Assembly (NCBI GenBank): GCA_043778205.1
Contig: JAYWGO010000091.1
Span: 1 to 64,000 of the forward strand
Reading direction: 5' to 3'
Length of the DNA stretch: 64,000 nucleotides
DNA from: JAAFIP01 sp043778205
GTDB taxonomy: Bacteria > Pseudomonadota > Gammaproteobacteria > Burkholderiales > Burkholderiaceae_C
The notes under the pieces: model-generated
What the model was told of the DNA's origin: nothing
What the model saw: the letters and a program-made list of their open reading frames with translations, nothing else
The model's database searches: none
Part shown: positions 27,427-36,459 of the stretch, piece after piece
How the letters are laid out: every line of letters starts with the position of its first letter
How positions within the stretch are numbered: position 1 is the first letter of the stretch
Program-made: the position numbers and the translations under genes

Positions 27427-30400
27427 TTAATCTCCTGTCCATTCATACTGCACACGCAGCTCGCGCGCTGTTTTGCCGCCAGCTGGGGCCCCTTGGCCCA
27501 TCTGCCCCGCTAAGGCAGGCCGCAGCGCCAAGCCAATGGCCAATTGGTCGCGCCCTGCCACACTACCACGCGCACCTACGCTGAGCAAGCCGCTGGCTTG
27601 GCCGCTTTCCCCGCTGACTTTGCGCCACCCCAAGCCCAGCTCGCCGTAAGGCCGCCAAGCGCGGCTATAAGCTTGCACGTTGTCGATCGACTGCGACAGC
27701 CCCCAGCCCACGCTGGCATCCCAACTGGTGCTGCTAGGCGCTACAAAAAAACGAGCATTGGGTATTGTATTGCCTGGCACCAAGCTGGCGGTAGGCGCTT
27801 CGGGCTGGCCCTCAGCGTGGGTTAGGTTGCGCTGGAATGCAAGCTTGGCGGTCCAGTCAGGGTGGTCGCGGCGCAGCACGTAGCTGGCGTTGGCACCCAC
27901 GCGGGTGCTGCGGCCTACCGCAGCGCCACCTTGGGTGCGGTACAGGGTGGTGGACGTTTGCAGGCCCAGCGTGAGGTCTTTGGCCAAGTTGTAGCTTAGA
28001 TTGGCGGTCAAGCTGTCTTGCATGCCAGCGACTGACAGCGCGGCGCTGTCGCTGCTAGGCTGGTGCAGCGCTGCGCTGGCCTGTAGGCTTAAGCGGGATG
28101 TGACTTGCTGGGTCAGCTGCAGCACCAGGCCGGTGACCTGCGCCCACGCGCTGCGCTGGGTCAATGCAGCCGACAGCTCTCCCACCTCGGTCAACCAGCG
28201 CGCACCGACAGCCAGCGTGCGGTCGTGCGCGGGTACGCTGGCCAAGCTGACGGTGTTGTTGGTGCGCAGGTGCAGATCGGTCAGCTCGGTGGTCAGGCGC
28301 AGGCGCGGGGTGATGGCCATGTCAGCCTGGGTGCGCAGACCGCGCACCGACACAGGGTCGCTCTGGCTGCTGATGGCACTGGTGCGCACGCGGCTGGCCA
28401 GTTTGCGCAGGTCAGCTTCCAGCGCCTCTTGCAGTTCATCGTTGCGCGGTGACTCCGGCTCGCGCTGGGCCAGCTCTACACCCAAGGTGGCGGCTTGGGC
28501 TAAGCGCTGGGGCTGGCGCTGGGCTACTGCGCGGGTGGCGGCCAGCTGGTCGATGGGTTGGAAGCTGTTTGCAGAGTTTTCGATCAAGCGGTCCAGTGTT
28601 TGCAAGTCCCCCTGGGCCAATGCCAGGGCCAGCTCGGCGTAGGCTTTGCTAGCGCCTGCACTGCGCTGGGCATTGGTTGCTGCATTGTCTTCTGCGCCGC
28701 TGGCCTGGGCAAGCGCGCCGACTTTACGCGCCTGCTGCTGCCACAGCCAGTGCTGCGCCAGCTCGGTGCGGGCTCCACCGGGGCCAGAACCGTTGCTGCT
28801 ACCCAGCGCCCAAGAGACAATCAAATCGTCGGCCTGTTTGCGCAGATCAGCAGGCAGGGTTGTGCCATGAATGACTTGGCCTAGCAGCTTGGTAAGCCGC
28901 GACTTTTCATCCCCGGAGGACAACGACTCGCTCAGGCGCACCCGCACCAGCAGGGCTTGGGCGGCCTCTTTTCTCTTGAGGCTGTCAACACGTGCCAAGG
29001 CGCTGCTTAGCAGGCCAAAGGCGTGCCTGCGCACGCGCAGCGCCAGCGCGGCATTGCCTGCTTGGTCTAGCAAATCTGCGTAGTTGGCCAACCACAGGTA
29101 GTCGCCTGCCTTGCTGGGGTCTTGGGTTTGCTGGGCGTAAAAACCCAAGGCTTTGCGCGGCTCGCCCAAAGCTTGCCAAGCCGCGCCTTGCACTTCTAGC
29201 AACGCGCTGTCGCCGCGGGCAGCGCTGCCCGCAGCCGCCAGCTCGGTGCGCAGGGTTTTCAGGTCGGCCATGTCGATCAGCAGCCACCAGTAGCTCGCGC
29301 GGGTGGGCGTGTCCAGCCGCAGGTCCAGCGCTGTGCGGTAGTCGGCAGCGGCCTGCTTTTTGTCGCCCAAGCTGGCGTAAATACCGGCGCGGCGGGTGAT
29401 GATGTCGGGGTTTTGCAGGGCGCGCGTGCGGTGCGCGGGTGTGAGGGTGTCCAGCCACTGGGCCAGGTCGGCCAGGTTGGGCACCAGGGTGATCACATCG
29501 AGCCACAGCAGGGCCAAGCTGTCTTGGCTGGCTTGTTGGCTGGCTTCTAGGAGGGCACTTTGCGCTGACCCCTCGGCCAAGCGCGGGTACAGGCTGCGGG
29601 CTACGGCTTTGGCACGCGGGTAGTCTTCGGCATCTACGTAATAGCGTACCAAACGCAGGACTTGGTAGTCGCGCAGCAACAGCTTGGGTTGGCTGGCGGC
29701 GCGCATTTTTTCTAGCGCGTTCACAACATCGCCCATTTGCCCGGTTTCAAAGGCCAGGTCGGCGCGCAGGTCCCAGTAGTCGTTGTCAAACGCACTGGCG
29801 CTGGGCAGCTGGATGCCAGGAGGCTGGACGCTAGGCTGGTAGCTTTGCAGGGCGGCCAGAGCTTGGGGCAGCTTGCCCGCGCGGATGTACAGGTTGGCCA
29901 AGCGCAGTGCGTCGGCGCGGGACAGGCCTGCACCGGCCTGCGCGCTGCGCAGCTGCTCTAGGGCAGCAATGGCATCGGCGCTGCGGCCACTGCGCTCTAG
30001 CAACTGCGCGCGCAGCGAACGCAGGCGGGCCAAGGCAGCTGGGTTGTTATTTGTGCCAATAGCGCTCTCTAAGAAAGCTAGCGCTTGCTGGGCTTGGCCT
30101 AAGCGCTCATACAGCGCCAGCACCTGGGCAAACTCTGGTTCGGTCAGCGGGCGGCGCGCTTGGGTAGCGGCCCATGCGGCCAGCAGGGCCTCGTCGTCAA
30201 ACAGCATGGGCGACAGGCGCATCACATTGGCGATGGCTTTGTCCACCGCTGGGCCAGTGCCCCCTTGCTGCACCAAGGCCAGCCACGTGGCCAGCGCCTC
30301 TTGGGGCTTGCCAGACCATTCGGCAATTTGGGCGTAACGCTCGCGCAGGGCGGTTTGCTGCGGGTTTTGCAGCAGCCCCGCTTGGGTCAGCTTGAGTGCC

Positions 30401-31590
30401 TCGGGCAAGTTGGCTCCCGCAAGCGCCACTTCGAGGGCTTTGGCCAGTTGCACAGGCTCTAGCTTTTGCGCCAGCGTGGCTGCGTCCCAGGCTGGGGGTA
30501 CCACTTGGGCCAGGTGTTTAACGGCGTTTTGCGGCTCGCCTGCGCCCATGGCCAAGTCAACCAGGTGCCAGTGGCTGGCATCGCCAGGTGGGGCTGCGTC
30601 CAGCTCTTTAACGGCCGCTGCGTAGGCCTGTTTGCTTTGGCCGCCAGACAGCAGCGCCTTAACACCTAACATCACCAAGCTGCGGCGCGCGTCGGCATCT
30701 TGGGTGCGGGCTTTGGCGGCAAAGTACAGCGCAGCAGCATCGTCGTACAGGCTCATCGCCATGGCTTCTTTGCCGCCGCGCAGCAGATCGGCCAGGGTGG
30801 TGGTGGGAATGGTAGTGAGCCGCTGCAAAATACTGCGGCCAAGCTGGGCCGCGCCAATGTCTTGGGCTTGGGCTAGCAGGTTGAAAGCGCGGGACGGGCT
30901 GTTTAAACCGGGCACTTGGGCACGCAGCTTGGTCTCTAGGGCTACTCGGGTGGCTTCCAGGTTGGCCAGGTCGCGCTCGCGCGGGGAGGCAGGCGCAGCG
31001 CTGGGTGCCTGTGCCAGGGTATCGCCCGGCGCGGCGTAGGCACTGGCCATGCTGACATCGGCCAAGCGGCTGAGCCAGCGCAGCAGCCGGGCACTGCCGC
31101 CAGAGTCCATAGAAACACGCGAAGCCGTGGAGGCGGCTGGGGCCGTGGGGGCTGCAGGCGTTACTGAGCTGGCAGGCGCGCGGTCAACCTTTTCGCGGGC
31201 GGCGCGGAACTTGGCCCAGGCCAGCGCCAGGTCCAGGTCAGCCCACTGCTCGCGCTGTTTGTTGTTATTGTTGAGCAGGGCTTTGCTCTCTAGCAGCACG
31301 GTCTCGGCCTCGGCAAATTCGCGCGTTGCGATCAGCTTTTCTACCAGCAGCAGGCGCAGGCCTACGTCGCCTTTCTCGGTGCGAATCAGGTTGCGCAGGT
31401 AGGTGATGGTGAGCGCCCGGTCGCCCTGCTCTTTGTCGCTGCGCAGGCGGGACAGCAAGTCGTCCTTAGGAAACACCAGCACCAGGCCCACCAACGCTAC
31501 CGCCACCACCCCGACCAAAGCCCCACGGGTGAGAATGCCGCCGCGCTTGCGGTCACCCGGCGCAACGGAGTACGAGCTGGGTTTTTCCAA
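27427..31590 (-). CDS. pelB: Pel outer-membrane export protein PelB
   Basis: A 1387-aa export channel. An N-terminal transmembrane anchor (about 21-39, GALVGVVAVALVGLVLVF) is followed by a very long helical TPR scaffold (about 60-1080). The C-terminal ~300 residues show alternating beta-strand patterns ending WTGD, fitting the outer-membrane barrel. In Pseudomonas the TPRs bind and activate PelA in the periplasm. This protein is longer than the ~1190-aa Pseudomonas version, mostly in the TPR region. Its start lies inside the end of pelA (38-bp overlap), implying translational coupling. Confidence 0.93.
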   Translation of the reverse strand: MEKPSSYSVAPGDRKRGGILTRGALVGVVAVALVGLVLVFPKDDLLSRLRSDKEQGDRALTITYLRNLIRTEKGDVGLRLLLVEKLIATREFAEAETVLLESKALLNNNNKQREQWADLDLALAWAKFRAAREKVDRAPASSVTPAAPTAPAASTASRVSMDSGGSARLLRWLSRLADVSMASAYAAPGDTLAQAPSAAPASPRERDLANLEATRVALETKLRAQVPGLNSPSRAFNLLAQAQDIGAAQLGRSILQRLTTIPTTTLADLLRGGKEAMAMSLYDDAAALYFAAKARTQDADARRSLVMLGVKALLSGGQSKQAYAAAVKELDAAPPGDASHWHLVDLAMGAGEPQNAVKHLAQVVPPAWDAATLAQKLEPVQLAKALEVALAGANLPEALKLTQAGLLQNPQQTALRERYAQIAEWSGKPQEALATWLALVQQGGTGPAVDKAIANVMRLSPMLFDDEALLAAWAATQARRPLTEPEFAQVLALYERLGQAQQALAFLESAIGTNNNPAALARLRSLRAQLLERSGRSADAIAALEQLRSAQAGAGLSRADALRLANLYIRAGKLPQALAALQSYQPSVQPPGIQLPSASAFDNDYWDLRADLAFETGQMGDVVNALEKMRAASQPKLLLRDYQVLRLVRYYVDAEDYPRAKAVARSLYPRLAEGSAQSALLEASQQASQDSLALLWLDVITLVPNLADLAQWLDTLTPAHRTRALQNPDIITRRAGIYASLGDKKQAAADYRTALDLRLDTPTRASYWWLLIDMADLKTLRTELAAAGSAARGDSALLEVQGAAWQALGEPRKALGFYAQQTQDPSKAGDYLWLANYADLLDQAGNAALALRVRRHAFGLLSSALARVDSLKRKEAAQALLVRVRLSESLSSGDEKSRLTKLLGQVIHGTTLPADLRKQADDLIVSWALGSSNGSGPGGARTELAQHWLWQQQARKVGALAQASGAEDNAATNAQRSAGASKAYAELALALAQGDLQTLDRLIENSANSFQPIDQLAATRAVAQRQPQRLAQAATLGVELAQREPESPRNDELQEALEADLRKLASRVRTSAISSQSDPVSVRGLRTQADMAITPRLRLTTELTDLHLRTNNTVSLASVPAHDRTLAVGARWLTEVGELSAALTQRSAWAQVTGLVLQLTQQVTSRLSLQASAALHQPSSDSAALSVAGMQDSLTANLSYNLAKDLTLGLQTSTTLYRTQGGAAVGRSTRVGANASYVLRRDHPDWTAKLAFQRNLTHAEGQPEAPTASLVPGNTIPNARFFVAPSSTSWDASVGWGLSQSIDNVQAYSRAWRPYGELGLGWRKVSGESGQASGLLSVGARGSVAGRDQLAIGLALRPALAGQMGQGAPAGGKTARELRVQYEWTGD

Positions 31591-34500
31591 GGCTGGTGCC
31601 TTCGATGGTGAGGGTGTTGGCCGCTTTACCAGCCCCTTGGCTGGCGCGCAGGCCCGCGCTGCTGGCAGAGCCGTCCAGCGTGCACTGCGGGGCTACCAGG
31701 CTGGCCTTGAAGGGTACGTGCCCGTCAAACTGGGCCGTCACGCGGCCTGGCGCCGCCCGCCACGCCACGAGCTTGGCGTTGGCCGACTCTAAACGCGCTT
31801 GCGGCATGGCGGGTGCTGCGCCAGCCGGTGGCGGCTCTGCCAAAGTGGTATTTTTGAGGTCTTTTAGCCCTCTGGCCCAAGGAAATGCTGCACAAGCAGC
31901 TATTGAACTAATAGCATTGAGGTAGCTGTAGTTACCATGCTGCACCCAGCCTGCCAGGTCGGCGCAGCCCTGCAAAGCGGGGCTAGGGGCCGCAGCGGCT
32001 GCCGCGCCACCCACCCGCCACTGGCGCAGGTGCGGGCCGCCGCGCAGTTCAATACCGCTGGGGCCCACGGCCACGGTAGCCCTGCGCCAGTCAAGCACGC
32101 GCTGGGCATATTCGCTGGCAAACACGGGGTGCGGGTCGCTGGCCAGCACGGCTTGGTACACCTTGTGCAGCGAGGCAATGCCTGCGCGCTTGGTGGCTAT
32201 GTAGGTGTGGTAGTAAATGTTAATGGGTTTCAAGCGGCGCGGCAGGTCGGTCATGGCGAAGGTTTCCAGTACCCGCTCGTAGCCGTAGAAAGGGCCTGTC
32301 CAGTTGTTGGTGTAGACGTTTTCGTTTTGGTTGGGCGCATACACCTGAAAGTAATCGCCCTTCATCATGCCCATGGGGCCCACCAGCGTGAGCGAGGGCT
32401 CGGCCTGGGTGGTCCAGGTGTCGCCTGCGTTCATGTTCAAAAGCCCGGCCTCGTAGGCGATACGCACGGGCGTGGCCAGCGGGTGGGTGTTGCCTGGCCA
32501 GAGTACCATTTTCACCCGCTTGCCGGGCGGGGCCAGGCGCTGGTTAATGTAGTCTGCTGAGCCTTTGATCTCGCGCTCGGCGTTGTAGCGGTAGTTAGGC
32601 ACGGGCAGGTACGGGTTTTTGGTGGTGGGCGGCAAACCCAGCTCTAGCTCAGCCCAGCTGAACGGGTGGCTGAAGGTGTGGGTGGCAATCTCTACGTGCG
32701 GCAAGGCAAACATTTTTTGGGCTGTGGCTTCCATCAGCGGGCTGAGCGCAGCGTACAGGCCTTTGCCTGCCACTTCGGCTTCGATCACGCTGACGGTGGT
32801 GGGCACCCGGTAGCGCTGCAAAAACTCGGTCAGCATCACCTCGCTGGCCAGCGGGGTGCCGGCCACTTCGGCGCGGCTGGGGAAACCGTCGCCATCGTGG
32901 TGCACCAGCAGCAGGCGCTTGCCCGTTTCGGTGGTCACGTCGGGCATGGGCACCGCGTCGTTGGCGCGCAGGCTGGCACGGAAAAACTCTATCGGGTCTA
33001 CCACCCAGCGGCTGCCGTTGCCTTGCGGCAGGTCAACGTTGCCATAGTTCTCCAGCGCATAGCCGCCCCAGGGCGTGATGGCGACCACGTCGGCATAGCT
33101 GCCTGATGGCGCCCGCAGCCGCAGCCACACGTCGGAGTCTTGCGCTACGAGGGGCTCAAAATTGGCCGCCGATGTGCTGGGCGCAATTTCAGCACCTATA
33201 TAGGGCGAGCGCTTTTCTACGTTCAACGGGGTTTTGATTTTTTCAGCCGGGCCTTGCACCAGCCCTAGCGCCACCAGCTGGGCCTTGCTGGGGGTGTCGC
33301 CCAGCAGCACCAGGGGCACGCCCTCGGCCTGGGCCTGGGCTATGAGCGCCAGCAAAGCGGGTGAAGCCGGGAAGCGGCCGCTGACAAACCACAGCACCAG
33401 GCCTGCGTAGCGCCCTGCCAGCGGCTGCGCCAGCACCGGGCCTAGTGCCTCGCTGGCGTAGTGGGCATAGCGCACGTCAAAACCCAAGTGGTTCAGCGGC
33501 ATGGTGGCCATGCTGTGGATGGCGTGCAGCGCCAGCTTGCCCAAGTGGCCTGGCTCGTCGTGCACGGCCAGCACTTGGCGCGGCAGCACCTCCACCTGGC
33601 CTACACCCACCATGTTCAACGCGGGGTTGGTGACCCACGGTATGGCCCCTAAAGCACGAATTTGCGCGGCAGTGTCGCGGGCCAGCTGGCGGTTCTCGGG
33701 CGGCACATAGTCGATGCTGATGACCGGCAGGCTGTAGTCGTCTTTGCATTTTTTAAGCTGGGCCCAAAGCCAGTCGCGGTCGGCCTGCGGTACGCTGCGG
33801 TAGGCTTTTTTGCCCGCGTCCCAGCCTTGGAAGAGCGACTCGGCAGCCACGGCAAACACGTCTTTGTGCACCTGGGGCAAGATCTCAAAACCCCGGTTAA
33901 AAATAAGTTTGGCCTCGGGGTAGGCGGCCTTGATGGCGCGCACCAGCTGGGCCGTGCCGGCAATTTGCCGGGCCTGTGCCTCGGGCGTTTTGGCCACCAA
34001 ATAAAACGAGTCCATGGTGTCTAAAAAGAAGGCGCGGTAACCCTGCGCCCACAGCGGCTTGATGACTTCAGCGATGTAAAACTCTTTAAAGCCCGGCGCG
34101 GCCAAGTCCACCACGGTGGAGCCCCAGTCTTTGTTCTCGCCCAGCTTCCACGCGCTTTGCATGCGCTTGAAGTAGTCGCGCGTAGGGTGCACCTCGCCCA
34201 ACGAGATATAAGCTGCCACTTGCGTGCCGGGGTTAAGCCGGTGCGACCAGCCGGGGCCGGTGGGCAGGGGCGTAACGTGGCCGGGCTCGACCACGGCGAT
34301 GTCAAATGCGCCCAAGCTTTCCCAGGGGATGTCTTTGCCGTAGAAAAAAGCGAAGCTGGGGGGACTCAGCACAGCAGGTGCCAGCGGCACCGCCGGTGGA
34401 GTAGGTGCAGCCAGCGCAGCGCTTTGGACGGGCTGTACGTTTTGCGCTGTCGCGGGCTGCACAGCCCCACCCAGCAGCAAAGCCAAGCAAAGTAACAGGC

Positions 34501-34609
34501 CCGGCAGGGCAAGGGCAGCGAAGTCCCGTCTTAAACCCCTGCCTAAGGCCTGCGCGGCGCTCCAGTGGCTTAAAGGCCGCAAACAGGGCCGCAGTGTTAG
34601 TTTTTGCAT
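31553..34609 (-). CDS. pelA: Pel polysaccharide hydrolase/deacetylase PelA
   Basis: A 1018-aa periplasmic bifunctional enzyme, first gene of the pel operon. After a signal peptide and Ala/Pro linker comes a TIM-barrel glycoside hydrolase-like domain (FFYGKDIPWESLG, AYISLGEVHPTRDYF, AFFLDTMDSFY). A central Rossmann-like part follows, then the CE4-type deacetylase with metal-binding Asp in HHDGDGF (~566) and His pair in ATHTFSHPF (~643). Deacetylation makes Pel cationic. The C-terminal beta domain contains an in-frame reverse copy of the dispersed repeat (about residues 898-915, SIAACAAFPWARGLK) between ordinary beta-domain sequences. Overlaps pelB by 38 bp. Confidence 0.93.
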   Translation of the reverse strand: MQKLTLRPCLRPLSHWSAAQALGRGLRRDFAALALPGLLLCLALLLGGAVQPATAQNVQPVQSAALAAPTPPAVPLAPAVLSPPSFAFFYGKDIPWESLGAFDIAVVEPGHVTPLPTGPGWSHRLNPGTQVAAYISLGEVHPTRDYFKRMQSAWKLGENKDWGSTVVDLAAPGFKEFYIAEVIKPLWAQGYRAFFLDTMDSFYLVAKTPEAQARQIAGTAQLVRAIKAAYPEAKLIFNRGFEILPQVHKDVFAVAAESLFQGWDAGKKAYRSVPQADRDWLWAQLKKCKDDYSLPVISIDYVPPENRQLARDTAAQIRALGAIPWVTNPALNMVGVGQVEVLPRQVLAVHDEPGHLGKLALHAIHSMATMPLNHLGFDVRYAHYASEALGPVLAQPLAGRYAGLVLWFVSGRFPASPALLALIAQAQAEGVPLVLLGDTPSKAQLVALGLVQGPAEKIKTPLNVEKRSPYIGAEIAPSTSAANFEPLVAQDSDVWLRLRAPSGSYADVVAITPWGGYALENYGNVDLPQGNGSRWVVDPIEFFRASLRANDAVPMPDVTTETGKRLLLVHHDGDGFPSRAEVAGTPLASEVMLTEFLQRYRVPTTVSVIEAEVAGKGLYAALSPLMEATAQKMFALPHVEIATHTFSHPFSWAELELGLPPTTKNPYLPVPNYRYNAEREIKGSADYINQRLAPPGKRVKMVLWPGNTHPLATPVRIAYEAGLLNMNAGDTWTTQAEPSLTLVGPMGMMKGDYFQVYAPNQNENVYTNNWTGPFYGYERVLETFAMTDLPRRLKPINIYYHTYIATKRAGIASLHKVYQAVLASDPHPVFASEYAQRVLDWRRATVAVGPSGIELRGGPHLRQWRVGGAAAAAAPSPALQGCADLAGWVQHGNYSYLNAISSIAACAAFPWARGLKDLKNTTLAEPPPAGAAPAMPQARLESANAKLVAWRAAPGRVTAQFDGHVPFKASLVAPQCTLDGSASSAGLRASQGAGKAANTLTIEGTSLGKTQLVLRCAG
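31865..31915 (+). repeat. Dispersed hairpin repeat, copy 7 (inside pelA)
   Basis: A full copy with GCTGC-ACAA-GCAGC and CTATT/AATAG stems lies inside the pelA coding frame, antisense to the gene. It is read as a hydrophobic/basic stretch ending FPWARGLK and does not break the frame, so it looks like an in-frame insertion near the C-terminus. Confidence 0.9.
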
Positions 34610-34675
34610 CAGAGAAAGATCAAAATTAGCGCTGGTAGTTCAGTTGTGGCGGCAGGCCCACACGGGCACACCCGC

Positions 34676-35332
34676 TTAAGGCCGCGCCATATGCTGGGCG
34701 CTCCATTGGCTTAGTTGCTGCACCGCATCGTCGGTGGCCAAGGCCAGGGCGCGCACGCCACCAGCGGCGTCGGGCGTGGGGGCGGGCGCGCGGCTGACCA
34801 CACTGTGCTGCGCCACCAGCACGCCAGAGCGCAGCAAAGTAGCCTGCAGGCGCACAACGCCGCTGCTGCTGGAAGCGCTGTCAAACAACTGGCTAAATTC
34901 GTCCAGCTCTACTTTAAGCAGCCACACCGCGCCGCCCTCGGCGCTGCCCAGCACGGGGCCGCGCTGGCTTAGCGCGTCGCGCAGGCGCAGGCGCACCAGC
35001 TGGGCGGCAGGCGCGCTCCAGCGGGCCAGTGCATAGGGGCGTAGCTGCTGCGCGTCGGCATAGCCCAAGCGGTAGAGCACGGCGGGGCTGTCTAAGGCGG
35101 CATTGGCATCAATGTCGGCCAGCACGATGGCAGGGGCCTTAGCCGCCGACGCGCCCTGGCCGGTAGCAAACAGGCTGGGGCCAAAGTCATACACCACTTT
35201 GGCCACTGGGGCTTGGGGCGTGGTACAAGCGGCCAAGCACAGCATGGTACCAAGTGCCCACCACAGCCTGTATTTTGAGTGTTTTAGACCTCTGGCCCAA
35301 GGAAATGTTGCACAAGCAGCTATTAAATTCAT
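34676..35332 (-). CDS. MCE-operon auxiliary lipoprotein (PqiC/DUF330-like)
   Basis: A 218-aa lipoprotein of the ABC-type transport auxiliary component family. It ends the Mla/MCE operon and probably sits in the outer membrane as a partner for the MlaD-like protein. Family marks include VVYDFGPS near the mature start, YRLGYADAQQLRPYALARWSAPAAQ (seen as two halves) and ELDEFSQLFD. The lipobox is LAAC (Cys36). The start at 35332 lies inside a reverse copy of the dispersed repeat, which encodes residues 1-17 (MNLIAACATFPWARGLK); an alternative in-frame start lies 18 bp upstream. Without the repeat-encoded part the signal peptide would be too short. Confidence 0.82.
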   Translation of the reverse strand: MNLIAACATFPWARGLKHSKYRLWWALGTMLCLAACTTPQAPVAKVVYDFGPSLFATGQGASAAKAPAIVLADIDANAALDSPAVLYRLGYADAQQLRPYALARWSAPAAQLVRLRLRDALSQRGPVLGSAEGGAVWLLKVELDEFSQLFDSASSSSGVVRLQATLLRSGVLVAQHSVVSRAPAPTPDAAGGVRALALATDDAVQQLSQWSAQHMARP

Positions 35333-35335
35333 AGT
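35285..35335 (+). repeat. Dispersed hairpin repeat, copy 8 (start of lipoprotein gene)
   Basis: A near-full copy (GTTGC-ACAA-GCAGC; one stem base pair lost) spanning the start codon and n-region of the MCE-operon lipoprotein, antisense to it. Confidence 0.86.
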
Positions 35336-35425
35336 GTATTGTAGGCGCAATAGGTTGAATGTAGGTGGACTGCAGCGCAGTAGTAGTTGCTTTTTAACCC
35401 CATTGTGGCCGCGTGCTGGTAGGGC

Positions 35426-36433
35426 CTAACGCGCTGGTGGGGCCACAAAGCCCGGCTCGCCGGGGCCTGCGCTGGCACTGCCACTGCCGTAGATCAAGCT
35501 TTGCGGGTTGTCGCCCAGGTTGTTGAACACACGGTCTACGTTACGGGCGGCTTTGGCCGTGTCGTCTACTGCGCGGGCGGTGCGTGGCAGGGTGGTGGCA
35601 CTTAGCGTTTGCGCACTTTGTGCCAGCGCGGCACTGCCAGCGCCCAGCTGGTCAAGCACGCCACCTTTTTCAGCCACCTTGCTGCCAAGGCTGGTGACTG
35701 CCGCTGCCGCAGCGGTAGCGGCGCGGGTGGTTTCCTGCGCGGTTTTGTTAAATTCTGCCGAGGTGGTTTGCAGTGCGCGCATGGCGGCGCTGGTGTCTTT
35801 GACCATGCCGGGAATGTTAACGCGCTCGGGCCCCAGCTGGGCATCGGCAATGGCTTGCATGCGCTGGGCTGCTGCGCCTATTTGGGTGGCGCTGTCGCCC
35901 AGCGCTTTGACGGTGCCCAGCAGCACTTTTTGGTTGTCAACCGACAGCAAGTGGCTGAGCTGTTTGGCGGTGTCTTCGGCCTCCATCAACAGTTTGGTGC
36001 CTTGGTCTGAGATGCTAGAAAACAAACTGGGCCGCAGCGGTATGCGGGCGGGCAGGCCGTTGCTGGTCAGCAGGGGCACGGTAGAAGTGCCGTCTTCGTC
36101 CAGCTGCACATAGGCCAGGCCCGTTACGCCCTGAAAACCCAGCGTTGCGTAGGTAGACTGGGTCAGCGGCGCGCCGGGGTCAATGGCCAAGCGCACCAGC
36201 ACATTGCCCTTGGTTTGCCGGTCAAATTCAATGGCTTGCACTTTGCCCACGGGAATGCCCCGGTAGCGCACAGCCGCTTGCAGCGACAGGCCGGTAATGG
36301 ATTCGCGGGTGCTCAGCTCGTACACGTCGCGCAACTTGCTGTCGCGGGCCAGCCACGCGGCCAGTGCCAGCAGCATGGCGGTAACGCAGAGCACAAAAAC
36401 GCCTGCTGCCAAAGCATGTGATTTATTTTCCAT
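35426..36433 (-). CDS. MCE-family lipid-transport protein (MlaD-like)
   Basis: A 335-aa protein with one N-terminal TM (HALAAGVFVLCVTAMLLALA), an MCE domain (SITGLSLQAAVRYRGIPVGKV, GFQGVTGLAYVQL) and a long helical tail that may form a periplasmic tunnel. MCE proteins of this type bind phospholipids for transport between membranes. AGGGA precedes the ATG at 36433; the frame is open further upstream but that stretch is antisense to the ATPase gene. The tail is longer than in E. coli MlaD and resembles the PqiB/YebT-side or actinobacterial-style MCEs in being extended. Confidence 0.88.
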   Translation of the reverse strand: MENKSHALAAGVFVLCVTAMLLALAAWLARDSKLRDVYELSTRESITGLSLQAAVRYRGIPVGKVQAIEFDRQTKGNVLVRLAIDPGAPLTQSTYATLGFQGVTGLAYVQLDEDGTSTVPLLTSNGLPARIPLRPSLFSSISDQGTKLLMEAEDTAKQLSHLLSVDNQKVLLGTVKALGDSATQIGAAAQRMQAIADAQLGPERVNIPGMVKDTSAAMRALQTTSAEFNKTAQETTRAATAAAAAVTSLGSKVAEKGGVLDQLGAGSAALAQSAQTLSATTLPRTARAVDDTAKAARNVDRVFNNLGDNPQSLIYGSGSASAGPGEPGFVAPPAR

Positions 36434-36459
36434 CGCTAGTTTCCCTGTTCTGCGTATTT

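Noticed and set aside
27427..34609. Sequencing error at the pelA/pelB overlap
   Set aside because: The 38-bp overlap leaves both proteins with family-typical ends and starts, so it is better explained as translational coupling.
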